A DNA stretch of 64,000 nucleotides from assembly GCA_951799405.1 (NCBI GenBank), contig OX637342.1, positions 17,965,298 to 18,029,297 on the forward strand, given 5' to 3'. Source of the stretch: Agapetus fuscipes (Eukaryota > Arthropoda > Insecta > Trichoptera > Glossosomatidae). The notes beneath the pieces are model-generated. The model made no database searches. It saw only the letters and a list, made by a program, of their open reading frames with translations, and had not been told where the DNA came from. Position 1 is the first letter of the stretch. The number at the start of each line of letters is the position of its first letter. Shown here in pieces: positions 9,578-18,729 of the stretch. The translations under genes were made by a program, and so were the position numbers.

Positions 9578-9828
9578 GATTCCTTGACTTATAGTTTGGT
9601 ATGAGGCTGACCACCCATACTGCAAAAACTTCACTTTGCCAATGTCACCCCTGTTTCAGGGAAGGTCGGCACAAGTTGTGGGGCTTATGTTCATTTGAGG
9701 TTTGGATTTTATTTGTAAGTACGCATTCAGCAATTGTAAGCGCGAACTACACGTGTTGGTTTGTGGGCATACATCTGAGAGCTTTAAATGAATATATCCT
9801 TGCAACTTAGATTATAGATTATAGATTA
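9578..9828 (+). mobile_element. GATTA repeat, plus strand
   Basis: Full-length and about the same subfamily as the preceding copy (shared 'aagtacacattcagcatttgtaagcg'-type centre). The two form a palindrome of about 500 bp. Confidence 0.85.
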
Positions 9829-10036
9829 AAGATGACACTCACCAACTTATCTTGCAAATACCCCACAGTTTCACCTACATAGTAAACAGATATCGCTGCT
9901 CCACAACACAACATGTATTGTATGGAAAATTCCCGATAGGTGGCGGTTGAGCTATGGATTTGCTGTGTGCGGATAGAACCGTACAAGTCTTACAAAATAA
10001 AAATAATTTAACCTTGAGCATTGCAACTAAAAAGAA

Positions 10037-10172
10037 AACGCAATCTACCCAGCGAAGGGCATATTTGAAAAAATGAATGGTATATTTTTGTGCTCGGCCG
10101 GGAGTCGCACCAACAACCTTCCATTTACGAGCCCGAAGTATTACCTCTGGATTACGGATCGGTCAAAGTTGA
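10037..10172 (-). mobile_element. SINE-A head and body fragment, minus strand
   Basis: From ACCCAGCGAAG to GGATCGGTCAA; tRNA-like part diverged. Confidence 0.75.
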
Positions 10173-10785
10173 GCCACGTGAATAATGTTCATATTTTTCT
10201 CCCAAAAAAAGATTTAATGTTTCATTATAATGAGATGTTTTTAAAGTAACGAGTTCGTGGAATTTAAAGTTTTAAATTGCTTAAAAAAACTTTTTATTGT
10301 TCATTTCAGTTTAGTTTATTTAAGGTAAAAGAAAATTTCATTTTTCAATCTCGTCCCATCAAAAAACAAAGCTACTAAATTAGTACACCAGAATCGAGAT
10401 TAGTTTTCTGATTTTTCTTCTCTAATTCTCTTCAAGAGCCGAGTTTTCTCTTCATGTGTAGGTACACTCGTCATATTAAAAATTTATTTGATTCGTAGCG
10501 TGGGGTCTGAATGAAAAACAAACAGGAAAAGGAAAAAGAAAAAAAAAGATTGGTTCAGAAAAAATGGGAGAAAGATCCGCTAGTCTTGCTGTACGACTGG
10601 CGGGATTGTATAACTTAGAGAAGGAATTCATGAGGTTTTGTGTACGGAAATCTTGTATTTGTATACATGATAAAACAGAGTATTGTTTCAACGGATTTTT
10701 TACAACAAAATGATATGATATAGTAAGATACAAGAAGCGTTAGCATATGAACAACGCTTAAAAAACAATAATGATAATAATATTA
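10173..10785. other. Intron, no gene seen
   Basis: AT-rich; only a low-complexity minus-strand frame at 10476-10733 with no homology I recognise. Confidence 0.6.
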
Positions 10786-10787
10786 GG

Positions 10788-11080
10788 ATGATGCGCTGTT
10801 TTTGTATAAATCACACTTCAAGAGCCCTCTGCGAGCCTGGTTGTCGCTATAGAAAGCGCCTTCTCAAGCAAAATTCTCAAGCAAAGCCCAGTTGCTGTAA
10901 GGCTGGATGTACCTTTGGTGACCGGTGTTTGGTAAATATATATATTTTTTTTAAACTAGCGAAGAGGATATTTGAAAATATAAATGGTATATTTTTTGAG
11001 CTCCGCCGGGATTCCAATCCACAACCTTCCATTTACGAATCTGAAGCGTTACCACCAGACTAGGGACCGGTCAAATATAT
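10788..11080 (-). mobile_element. SINE-A, minus strand
   Basis: Tail first (GCGCTGTTTTTGTATAAATC), then the CAGTTGCTGTAAGGCTGGAT body and tRNA-like head ending GGACCGGTCAA. The 5S-like part is missing. Confidence 0.85.
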
Positions 11081-11164
11081 TAAACCCGTCACAGATATTT
11101 GTTTCATACAAATTTTATTCACTAAACAATGCTGTCAATGATTGAGCGTATGTGTAGATGTAAA

Positions 11165-11440
11165 CGCAACTAACCTGCGCATATAGTGAAACTTTTTACC
11201 GCGTGTTGCGAGTGGAACCTATTTATATTAACAGGTAAGAAGGCCAACCTTATGCCAACCACTTCAGTTGAATTAAAGGTGTCTCAAGTTCCGCGTATTG
11301 TGAAGGCTGAGTAAGCCTTGCGGGTGTTTTACTTTGTGTCCGAAATAAACACTGAAACGGAAAATTTCTTACACTCTCGGTGGGATTTGAACTCAAATTC
11401 TCAGCATGGAATGCAAGCACTCTATCAAGCGGACAACTTT
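11165..11440 (-). mobile_element. SINE-B, minus strand
   Basis: Tail, CCACTTCAGTTGAA body and diverged tRNA-like head, ending in ACTCTATCAAGCGG. It abuts a 5S-like remnant. Confidence 0.75.
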
Positions 11441-11449
11441 ATTACACAT

Positions 11450-11571
11450 CACCGCGTGTCGTTGGCATCTTGGACCGGTCCGTAGTCCAGTGGCAACACT
11501 TCGGACTCGTAAATGGAAGGTTGTGGATTCGGATCCCAGCGGAGCACAAAAATATCTCGTACCATTTATAT
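11450..11571 (+). mobile_element. SINE-A 5' part, interrupted by LTR element
   Basis: Starts with the last 18 bases of a 5S rRNA-like sequence (CACCGCGTGTCGTTGGCA), then TCTTGG and the tRNA-like module. It is cut after ACCATTTATAT by the LTR at 11572 and resumes at 14636. The same 5S/SINE-A junction appears at 32000-32040. Confidence 0.85.
11568..11571. repeat. Target-site duplication, left copy (ATAT)
   Basis: ATAT directly precedes the LTR terminus TGTTACG and is repeated at 14636-14639. Uninterrupted SINE-A copies read ACCATTTATATTTTC-like here, confirming insertion. Confidence 0.85.
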
Positions 11572-12024
11572 TGTTACGTTTTTCCTGGGTTCTTTTAATT
11601 AAAACACAAGTTTAACACAAGTTAGCCATACAGTTTATTTACACAGACTTTCTTACAATAGATTTATTTTAACAGACTTATTCTAACAGATTTATTTTAA
11701 CACACTTATTTATTTCGTACAGATTACATTTATTTTACACCATATTGGTCGCCCTGGCAACTAGATACTCCTCTGTGTGAGTGCTTCGAAGACTGACTCG
11801 CTTCAGCCCATTGTCGCCCTTCTTATAGCGGAACCTAGGGGCCATTCCAGCCTGCCCTAGAAACTTCCACTACCACAGTTGTATAGACGATTCTGGACAT
11901 ATTTATTTCATGAAGAGTCCATTTCCTACCTACATACACACCTTACAATTACAATCGTCTGGGCCAGAACATTCTCTCAAAACACACGTACACCAATAAA
12001 CATCTACCAGTGTATTTCGTTACA
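11572..12024 (-). repeat. LTR of the DEK element (3' LTR in element orientation)
   Basis: 453 bp with TG...CA ends. I find no difference from 14183-14635. It carries the minus-strand words CTGGCCCAGACGATTGTAAT and GCGACAATGGGCTGAAGCGA. Promoter and polyadenylation signals of the element would be here. Confidence 0.9.
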
Positions 12025-12037
12025 TTATCCCCCCCTT
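12025..12037 (-). promoter_or_regulatory. Polypurine tract candidate
   Basis: On the minus strand AAGGGGGGGATAA sits directly before the 3' LTR, where plus-strand DNA priming is expected in LTR elements. Confidence 0.75.
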
Positions 12038-12062
12038 AGACTGTTCCGCCCCGGAACAGTCT
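12038..12062. repeat. 10-bp hairpin next to the polypurine tract
   Basis: AGACTGTTCC and GGAACAGTCT are exact complements with loop GCCCC. It lies between the stop codon at 12068 and the purine tract. Confidence 0.8.
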
Positions 12063-12067
12063 TTTCT

Positions 12068-13732
12068 TTAAGAAGGTACGGGCAGTTTGACCCACAGTTG
12101 CATCCAGTGGTCAGGAAAAATGACGTTCCACGGTATTTTTCCCTTAGGGTTTTGCCCGTCATTGCTGGCTGGTGTGGGGGGGGGGTGCTTTCCTCTTGGC
12201 GGCCGGCATGGGCGCCTTTCCTTGGCTGGGGGCACCGCTTTGCGTCCCCGGGCGGCCACCGCTCCTAGGCCCCGCTTGCTCGCCGGCGTCAAAGGATCAG
12301 AATCCTTGGTCGTCGGAGCCGCTCTCCTGCTCGGAAGCGAAGTTCTCACTCTCGCTCTCGTCCTCTGACTCGCTGGGTTGCTTCCTGCCGCGCCATGCTT
12401 GGGTCGTCCCTTCTGCTTGCTCTGCTTGGCTGAGCCCCTGCGGGCGGGGGCGCGGCGCTTGCGGGAGGGAGCGCCCCCCTTCCTCACTGACGGGTCAAAG
12501 TCAGAGTCCGCCTCCTGTCCGGAGCCACTCGGGTTGTACGAGCCATCTAAATCCCCTATATCATCCCTGCTGACTTTGGGTCCCCGCACTTTGGTTTCCG
12601 GATCTGTTTCATACTCCTCGTTAGAGTAACCTCTCTTGACAATAGCAGCAGCGGACCTTCTGGGCCTGCCTCCCGTGGCCTCGCCGCGGTCAGTCACCGG
12701 CCTCTCCTTCATCAGCCCCCTGGCGTGCGAGGAGACCTGCTTTGGCAGCAGCAGGAAGCCCACCACCCTGCTGACCAGCTCCGTGGGCGCGCCCCTCTTG
12801 TCCAAGCCCAGCTTCTCGCACAGCGTCCGCAGCTGCTTGGGCTCCAGCTTCTGCACCTCCTCCAGCTTGGCCTTGTGCTCAGGCGTGTCCTTCTCAAACT
12901 CGTAGCCCTTGAACTTCTTTTTGTTGCGCTTGATGAGGTTCGTGCGGCACAATTGATTGTACAGGAACTTGAGGTCCTCCATCTTGAACCTGGAGATGGC
13001 CACCTCCACGTCGGGGATGTGGTCGATGGGGATGCCCCGGCCCGCGGGCACGGGCACCGGCGGCTCCACGGCCTTCTTCTTCTTGGCAGCCTCCTCCACG
13101 GCCTCCTCCGCCTTCTTCTTGGGCGCGGGCTTCTTCTTCACACTGTTGGCCTTCTTGGCCTTGCCCTTCTTGTCCTTGGCGTCCTCATCCTCCTCCTTGG
13201 CGTCCGTCTCCTCCTTCGCATCCTTGTCAGCCTTCACCTCGGCCGAGTCACTCTTGCCGTTTTCAGCCGACTTGACATCATCTTTGTCATCTTTGCTGTC
13301 AGCTGCGTCCTCAGCCTTGGGCTGGCCGTTGTTTTTGGCCTTCAGGTCTCCCTTCCCCAACTTCTGAGATGACTCATCCTCAGTTGACATATCGGCCTTT
13401 TTGTCATCCTGATTATCACTGAATTTTACACTATCAGTGTCCACCGACATTTTTAAGGCTAGGTTTTTAGCCATCTCCTCCTTCCAACCAGCTAGGTCTT
13501 CCCTCAAGCTCTTGAAGTTGGCAGCCATCTTTGTTTTAAACTCTTCCACGGCTCGCTCGCGGTCCCCTCCAGACGCCATGACAAAATATGCCGGGTCTTC
13601 GCCTGACTGTTCCAAGGCCTCCATGAGGCGTGCCTGTAAGGCCGCCTTCCCTCCTGAGGTCTCCAGGTCCCTCTCCAGAAGCTCATTCTTAAGCTCATAG
13701 ACTTTGAGGTCCTTGATGTTCACCTTAGCCAT
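12068..13732 (-). CDS. Gag-like SAP domain fused to DEK homologue
   Basis: 554 residues, ATG at 13732, TAA at 12068-12070. Residues 4-45 form a SAP-type helix-turn-helix (LKVYELKNELLERDLETSGG), followed by EDPAYF and a probable coiled coil (60-94); this arrangement resembles the N-terminus of some arthropod Gypsy Gag proteins. Met95 (context AAAAATGTCG) is probably the original DEK start. An acidic/lysine-rich linker (100-225) leads to the conserved DEK core (235-335): PDVEVAISRFKMEDLK, FKGYEFEKDTPEHKAKLEE, and a second SAP-like part with LGLDKRGAPTELVSRVVGF. DEK is a chromatin and DNA-structure binding nuclear protein. AT-hook-like GRPRR (355-359) and GRPK (442-445) follow. The human-type C-terminal DEK domain is absent. 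From about residue 447 the frame seems shifted: an acidic tail is open in another frame. No introns; GC-rich like host exons. A shorter product starting at Met95 is possible. Confidence 0.85.
   Translation of the reverse strand: MAKVNIKDLKVYELKNELLERDLETSGGKAALQARLMEALEQSGEDPAYFVMASGGDRERAVEEFKTKMAANFKSLREDLAGWKEEMAKNLALKMSVDTDSVKFSDNQDDKKADMSTEDESSQKLGKGDLKAKNNGQPKAEDAADSKDDKDDVKSAENGKSDSAEVKADKDAKEETDAKEEDEDAKDKKGKAKKANSVKKKPAPKKKAEEAVEEAAKKKKAVEPPVPVPAGRGIPIDHIPDVEVAISRFKMEDLKFLYNQLCRTNLIKRNKKKFKGYEFEKDTPEHKAKLEEVQKLEPKQLRTLCEKLGLDKRGAPTELVSRVVGFLLLPKQVSSHARGLMKERPVTDRGEATGGRPRRSAAAIVKRGYSNEEYETDPETKVRGPKVSRDDIGDLDGSYNPSGSGQEADSDFDPSVRKGGAPSRKRRAPARRGSAKQSKQKGRPKHGAAGSNPASQRTRARVRTSLPSRRAAPTTKDSDPLTPASKRGLGAVAARGRKAVPPAKERRPCRPPRGKHPPPTPASNDGQNPKGKIPWNVIFPDHWMQLWVKLPVPS
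12297..12393 (-). pseudogene. Out-of-frame acidic DEK tail
   Basis: In a different minus-strand frame from the long ORF this segment reads RGRKQPSESEDESESENFAS and on to GSDDQGF before a TGA at 12297-12299. Ser/Glu/Asp-rich tails of this kind are typical of DEK-like proteins, whereas the long ORF reads a basic Arg-rich shadow here. A single-base loss near 12393-12396 would explain the switch. Whether the change arose in the element or is an assembly error cannot be told. Confidence 0.65.
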
Positions 13733-14163
13733 TTTTTATTTTAAGAAACTTCAAAACAAAAATATTTGCAAATTTATTTAATACGGGTTATGAGTTTTAT
13801 ATATAAAGTTATTTTAAATACGTACTTTGGCAAAATAATAATTTATCTAATTATACTGACGGTAGGTAGGTACCGCCTTTTAATATTTATTTTTAAATTT
13901 CAAATAATGATATTAGATAATGATTATTTACTTTGCTTCGTCATCGGCTAATGAGTATTTACAAACACTAACGCAATATTATTAACACGTTATCTATCCA
14001 CACTTCAATCAAATTTTTAGCGGGTAACCACACGATCGTTTTTAATTCAAGTTTAATCAGTTTTATTTAAAACTTTTTTTTTTTATTCATCAGTTTTTAT
14101 TATGTTGTCCACATATATTTTTCAAAAGTCTCAAGCACAGTTTTTACTTGGTACTTGGTTTTA
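13733..14163 (-). other. Leader region of the DEK element
   Basis: AT-rich sequence between the start codon at 13732 and the PBS candidate. It contains no protein frame of note on the element strand. It could be the retroelement leader with packaging signals, or hold part of the captured 5' UTR. Confidence 0.5.
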
Positions 14164-14181
14164 AACTTCACACCGACACCA
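14164..14181 (-). promoter_or_regulatory. Primer-binding-site candidate
   Basis: One base inside the 5' LTR the minus strand reads TGGTGTCGGTGTGAAG, beginning with the TGG that complements a tRNA CCA end. The first bases resemble a Leu-type tRNA complement, but I cannot fix the tRNA. Confidence 0.55.
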
Positions 14182-14182
14182 T

Positions 14183-14635
14183 TGTTACGTTTTTCCTGGG
14201 TTCTTTTAATTAAAACACAAGTTTAACACAAGTTAGCCATACAGTTTATTTACACAGACTTTCTTACAATAGATTTATTTTAACAGACTTATTCTAACAG
14301 ATTTATTTTAACACACTTATTTATTTCGTACAGATTACATTTATTTTACACCATATTGGTCGCCCTGGCAACTAGATACTCCTCTGTGTGAGTGCTTCGA
14401 AGACTGACTCGCTTCAGCCCATTGTCGCCCTTCTTATAGCGGAACCTAGGGGCCATTCCAGCCTGCCCTAGAAACTTCCACTACCACAGTTGTATAGACG
14501 ATTCTGGACATATTTATTTCATGAAGAGTCCATTTCCTACCTACATACACACCTTACAATTACAATCGTCTGGGCCAGAACATTCTCTCAAAACACACGT
14601 ACACCAATAAACATCTACCAGTGTATTTCGTTACA
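14183..14635 (-). repeat. LTR of the DEK element (5' LTR in element orientation)
   Basis: 453 bp, same sequence as 11572-12024 as far as I can read. Transcription of the fusion gene would start here on the minus strand. Confidence 0.9.
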
Positions 14636-14855
14636 ATATTTTGAAATTGCTCTTCGCTGAGTTGAAAAAATCATAAAACCTTTACCAAAGACCGGTCACT
14701 GAAAGGTCCATCCAACCTTAAAACAACTGGATCTTGCTTGAGAATTGGCGCTTTCTACAGCGATGACCAAGCTCGCAGAGGGTTCTTGAGGTGCGATACA
14801 CACAAAAACAGCGCTTACCAAATAAATCATCCTAATATTATTTATTTTTATCAGT
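14636..14855 (+). mobile_element. SINE-A 3' part (continuation after the LTR element)
   Basis: Begins with the second ATAT target-site copy and continues the SINE-A body (GAAATTGCTCTTCGCTGAGT) to the tail GCGCTTACCAAATAAATCAT. Together with 11450-11571 it makes one SINE copy. Confidence 0.9.
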
Positions 14856-14894
14856 AAGAGGCTGGAAAATAGTCGTACTTTGTAAAGTATTTCG

Positions 14895-15090
14895 ATGTTT
14901 TAAAAGTAAAACTGAATAAATAACATATGAAGCTAACATTCTCAGATAAATGGTATTTTTTTCTTATTTTATACGAAAGAAAACAATAAAAATATGGAAA
15001 AATCCTGCAGTTTAGAAGTTTTCCATGAGCACTGCCTTATAATTATCACACTTGTTATGAAAAGTTACACCCAATATTAACAAAATATAC
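14895..15090 (-). mobile_element. MITE-1, minus strand
   Basis: From TTTTAAAAGTAAAACTGAAT through 'catgagcactgccttat' to ACACCCAATATTAAC. The far TIR is decayed. Confidence 0.65.
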
Positions 15091-15410
15091 CTGGAACATC
15101 AGAATTGACTAAGGAAAAGTTTTGTCGCCGGATACGTGAATATGCTGAAATTAATACTGATTTATTTCATTCACTGGATTTCAGGACGCAGGGGAAAGCT
15201 TTGACAAATATTTTCCCCATTGCCAAAACAAAAGCAAGCTCTCAAGAAATTCGGCAGTTTGTTTTAATTAAGGTAAAAGCCGCCATCTTTACCGGCACTA
15301 TTATTTTACAGTTTACGACATAAGTTGGCAACCATGCATAGCCATTTTCACATTGAGCAGTGCTTCTGAACCAGTGTAAAATAGGATAATTAACGATTAT
15401 CTTAATATTG
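15091..15410. other. No gene seen
   Basis: A 72-codon frame at 15105-15323 exists on the plus strand but I recognise nothing in it and have no splice or composition support. Confidence 0.5.
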
Positions 15411-15620
15411 GGGTACTGTACTGTTTCCTGCTGCCATTCCACGAGGGATGGCAGGAACCTCCACAGATGCGTCTCCGCTTTATTCTGTACAGCTTGAATA
15501 TTCATTACTTCTTTATAAATACTCTTCTCTAATTCTCACTCTGTAGTCTCCATTCTTTCCTCAGACTTCCTTTTCCACGATTTCTTCTGTATATTTTCTT
15601 CGTTAGTCGTTCGTCAGGTC
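15411..15620 (-). mobile_element. RTE-like LINE 3' end, decayed
   Basis: 'ccattccacgagggatggc' and 'ctccacagatgcgtctccgc' match the LINE 3' ends at 39345-39500 and 63055-63650 (minus strand). Confidence 0.6.
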
Positions 15621-15639
15621 TTTGATTATGATTGGTTAA

Positions 15640-16435
15640 AATTTTGATGGATTCTTTGTGGACTGTATTTGTTTACAGGTTACAAGCAATGCCATTACAA
15701 GTAATATTTTTATCGTACAGACAGAAAACCTATTCTAAAAGCTATTATCCGCCGATTAACAGAAGTAACAAAAAATAAAAAATGATATCAACAATTAATA
15801 TGTTCTTTTTCTTCTTTACAAGGCCACTGACAGAAATCTATTCTTGAAAAGAGCACTGTGGTCCTTGTGGTTGGTGTCTCAGCTATCTTATAAAAAGTTT
15901 ACTACTGTGGTCACTAGATGTCAGCGTTCACGTCGGATCATAAACAAAACCATGAAAGTGGTCTATTCTTAAAGTAAGACCTTAAAAGTGGGGCCTGAAG
16001 TACTATGCTGCTAAATTCCTTACGAACTTAAGGCGACGAGCTGGCGATTCATGTCCAAAAGTAAGGTGTTCTTCGATTTTTTAGGTATGGAGTTCTTTTA
16101 CAAGCGCCAGGGCTACCGACTCGTAAGGATATCCAAAGAAATTTAGCAAAATAGCGCTTCTGGTCGAAAATGTTAAGAACCGCTTACATAAAGTTTCAAA
16201 GTTGAAAATAATCTGTGAAATTCTGTGAAAATTTTGCACAAAACTTTTGCATTTTAATAGAATATTACAATAAACCAAATCTTGGCTGATACAAATTTAT
16301 TGAAAAGTAAATTAAGCTTCAAAGTTGAAGCATACATTGGTTACTGTTTTTAACTTTATTGGCCTTTTTCATTAGATTGGTTGAACCTAAAACCAAAGAT
16401 AAACCGGCTTGTTAATATGGAAAACCGACTTTAAG
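15640..16435. other. Intron, no gene seen
   Basis: No supported frame or recognised repeat. Confidence 0.5.
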
Positions 16436-16439
16436 CTTG

Positions 16440-16655
16440 TTTAAAAAAAGAGGTAAACAAGGACCGAGATATGTATGGAGTGATCAGATTGAGGAGATTG
16501 TGAAAGAATGGAATTTACAAAGCGAGCGTAATAGAGAAAGAAAATGCACGAAAAAGGTGATGGATATGAATGAATTGAAAGAGGTATGTAAAGATAGGAA
16601 GAAGTGGAGGCAGCTCTGCAGAGGCTTTGGAAAGCCCCTAGCGGAATGGCGACAG
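16440..16655 (+). mobile_element. LINE reverse-transcriptase C-terminal fragment
   Basis: Encodes RYVWSDQIEEIVKEWNLQSE and KVMDMNELKEVCKDRKKWRQ, the end of the RTE-like LINE that is longer at 63055-63650. It ends at LAEWRQR and joins a GATTA-repeat scrap. Confidence 0.75.
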
Positions 16656-16665
16656 AGGTACAGTT

Positions 16666-16710
16666 ACAGTATGGATGGTCAGCCTCATACCAACCTATAA
16701 GTCAAGGAAT
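16666..16710 (-). mobile_element. GATTA repeat 5' end, minus strand
   Basis: ATGGTCAGCCTCATACC to AAGTCAAGGAA; the rest is missing. Confidence 0.7.
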
Positions 16711-17184
16711 AAAAATAATAAATAACATTTAGGTATATAAAGACAACAGAACCTTAAAAAAAATATACAAAAAAAGTCAGAAGGCTTATTAATAACTGCT
16801 TCCGAAATGAAAAGCATTTATGAATAAGGTTGCTTATGATTTTCAAATAAATTGCTATTCCACACATCCTTTATTCTAACAGAAGTAATTGTATTTAATT
16901 CAAAACAAAAGCCTACTCAGTTCAAACCCACTTACCTAAAATAGCTTAAAATTTACTTAGTAAACAAGTGTTATCTCGCTTACCTTACACAACACGTCTG
17001 CTTAAGTAAGTCTCTCAGATTACTTAAATCAAGCAATGCTTAGCAGTGAAGAAATATGAAAACTCTCGATAAAAACTAAGTTTTGAGTTAATGTTTTGTT
17101 AGTCAGAGATACTTAATATATTTTACATTAACAGGGTACTGAATTCTTAATTGAAGGGCTATTATTGTTTAATTTAAATTTTGC
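16711..17184. other. Intron, no gene seen
   Basis: AT-rich, nothing recognised. Confidence 0.55.
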
Positions 17185-17402
17185 ATATCGCCACCTTAAA
17201 AGTAAAACTGAATAAGTACAGATTCACTTACTTGTAATATGTGTAACTTTTCATAGTAAGTGAACAAATTATAAGGTTTCTTAAATACAGGATTTGTACA
17301 CGTTTTTTAATGTTATCTCTCGTAGAAAATAGGAAAAAGGTGCATTTATCTGCGGATTCCCTGCTAGCTATATATGCCACTTACTTAGTTTTATCTTCCA
17401 GG
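17185..17402 (+). mobile_element. MITE-1, plus strand
   Basis: ACCTTAAAAGTAAAACTGAA to ACTTAGTTTTATCTTCCAGGTAT. Both TIRs are recognisable though diverged. Confidence 0.7.
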
Positions 17403-17404
17403 TA

Positions 17405-17578
17405 TCGTTTCTTTGACTTATATGTTAGTACAAGCTGACCCCCCATACTGTAAACAACTTGGCTTATTTTCGCCAATGCCACCGCGGTTTCATGTGCCTG
17501 CTTGTTAGCATGCATTAAATATGAGCCGTAAATGCCGATATATCTTTGCAACTTTTATTTTAGATTATCTTACTTGCG
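17405..17578 (+). mobile_element. GATTA repeat with internal deletion
   Basis: Starts TTTCTTTGACTTATATGTTAG, lacks the centre, ends in ATCTTTGCAACTTTTATTTTAG. Confidence 0.7.
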
Positions 17579-17599
17579 ATCGGTCGTAGTTTTGAGGTG

Positions 17600-18075
17600 A
17601 ATGCTTTAGATTTGAAATCAAAAGGTGCTGTGTTCAATTTCCAGAAGAGTACAAAAATTAAAACGTTTCTCCAGATGGAATGCGCGTGCGGCGGGGTCAC
17701 GCAGGATGTGCGTCACATACTGTGGGATTGCCAGCTGCGACATTCCGATCGGAATGCGCTCTTTGCCGCGGTAAACCCGGGCATAGGCCCGATAGGCTCC
17801 GCCGATTTCGTGTCCACAAGGAATAACTATCGAGCCTTCAGGCGCTTTTGCGCATCTTACGTGCGCCCTGGACTGAATCTCCATCCGGTCGATTAAGGAC
17901 GCCAACCACAAATTCCTTGTGTTTAGCACGAAATATCAAGGAGCGCATTCCGATGCAGTTGCATCGAGTCATTAACTTCGGATTTTGCCTTTTTTCTTTA
18001 GTGGACGAACAGGTAGATCTAGAATCACTGCTGGGTCGGGTCACGACCATCGGGAAGGCTTTCCGCCGTTGAAAA
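17600..18075 (+). mobile_element. Jockey/R1-type LINE 3' end
   Basis: The plus strand encodes ECACGGVTQDVRHILWDCQ and RNALFAAV, the Cys/His-rich C-terminus (C-x-C...H...C) found after the reverse transcriptase of jockey/R1-group LINEs, ending at a stop near 17896. The GC-rich run to about 18075 is probably its 3' UTR. Confidence 0.65.
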
Positions 18076-18144
18076 AATTATAGCATTGCATGAGCGCTCT
18101 GTGATACGCTTCCCCGGATGGAAGTGTACAAACGGAACGGGTAT

Positions 18145-18300
18145 GAGGATGGGTTTGCGCAACTGCCAGTATTTTATTTTGTGTTTAAAATAAACACCGA
18201 AACGGCTAATCATTTTTGACATTCTCGATGGGATTCGAACCCAAGCACGCGGCATGGAAAGCAAATTGCAAACACTCTTCCTACTGAGCTATTGACCGGA
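18145..18300 (-). mobile_element. SINE-B head, minus strand
   Basis: CAGTATTTTATTTTGTGTTT to ACTGAGCTATTGACCGGAG, including a B-box complement GGATTCGAACCC. Body and tail are absent. Confidence 0.8.
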
Positions 18301-18725
18301 GTGAACGGTGATGGTATTGCGATTTTCACTTTACGTGGGTACTTGTTTTTTTTTTTTTTTTAACTTTTAATAAGGCTGATTAAGTATAGACATGAATCTT
18401 GCATGAATATTGCCTAAATTTGCCACTGATGTGATTTTTAGTTAGCTTTTTTATGTTTTGACTAGCACTCTGCATGCGGGGGTGTTTTATTTGGTCACTG
18501 CTCATCCCTGATAGGATTTGGTTGAGTAAGATTGGGTTTCAGACAGAGCAGCCCCGAGCAACTCTCACAAGTATATTGTGGCGCGGAGCACAATGGTAAT
18601 GTAATTGGAAACGGGTGGGGAACAGATTAATGGAGCGGAGAGTACTTATTTATGTTTTATTGTCGATCTATCAGAATCAGTACGACATCCCAAGTGTAAA
18701 TCTTGCTGCTTAAACTGAACTATAG
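18301..18725. other. Intron, no gene seen
   Basis: Nothing recognised. Confidence 0.5.
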
Positions 18726-18729
18726 CTTT

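Larger units (their letters stand above)
11572..14635 (-). mobile_element. LTR retroelement carrying a Gag-like/DEK fusion gene
   Basis: A 3064-bp element with 453-bp LTRs at 11572-12024 and 14183-14635, bounded by TGTTACG...CGTTACA and a 4-bp ATAT duplication. I compared the LTRs by eye and found no difference, implying a very recent insertion. In minus orientation the order is LTR, PBS candidate (14164-14181), leader, one 554-codon frame (13732-12068), hairpin (12038-12062), purine tract (12025-12037), LTR. There is no protease, reverse transcriptase or integrase, so it must have been moved by a related Ty3/Gypsy-type element. The cargo is a fusion of a Gag-like N-terminus to a DEK homologue. 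It lies in intron 1 of the large gene, antisense to it, inside a SINE-A copy. Confidence 0.9.

Noticed and set aside
12068..13372. Several plus-strand frames of 83-215 codons opposite the DEK frame
   Set aside because: Antisense shadows of a GC-rich coding region; low-complexity Leu/Ser/Ala content.
12068..13732. DEK as an ordinary host gene of this locus
   Set aside because: It is intronless, bounded by LTRs I read as identical and ATAT duplications, and splits a SINE.
17618..17929. 103-codon minus-strand frame
   Set aside because: Shadow of the plus-strand LINE C-terminus with its Cys/His motif.
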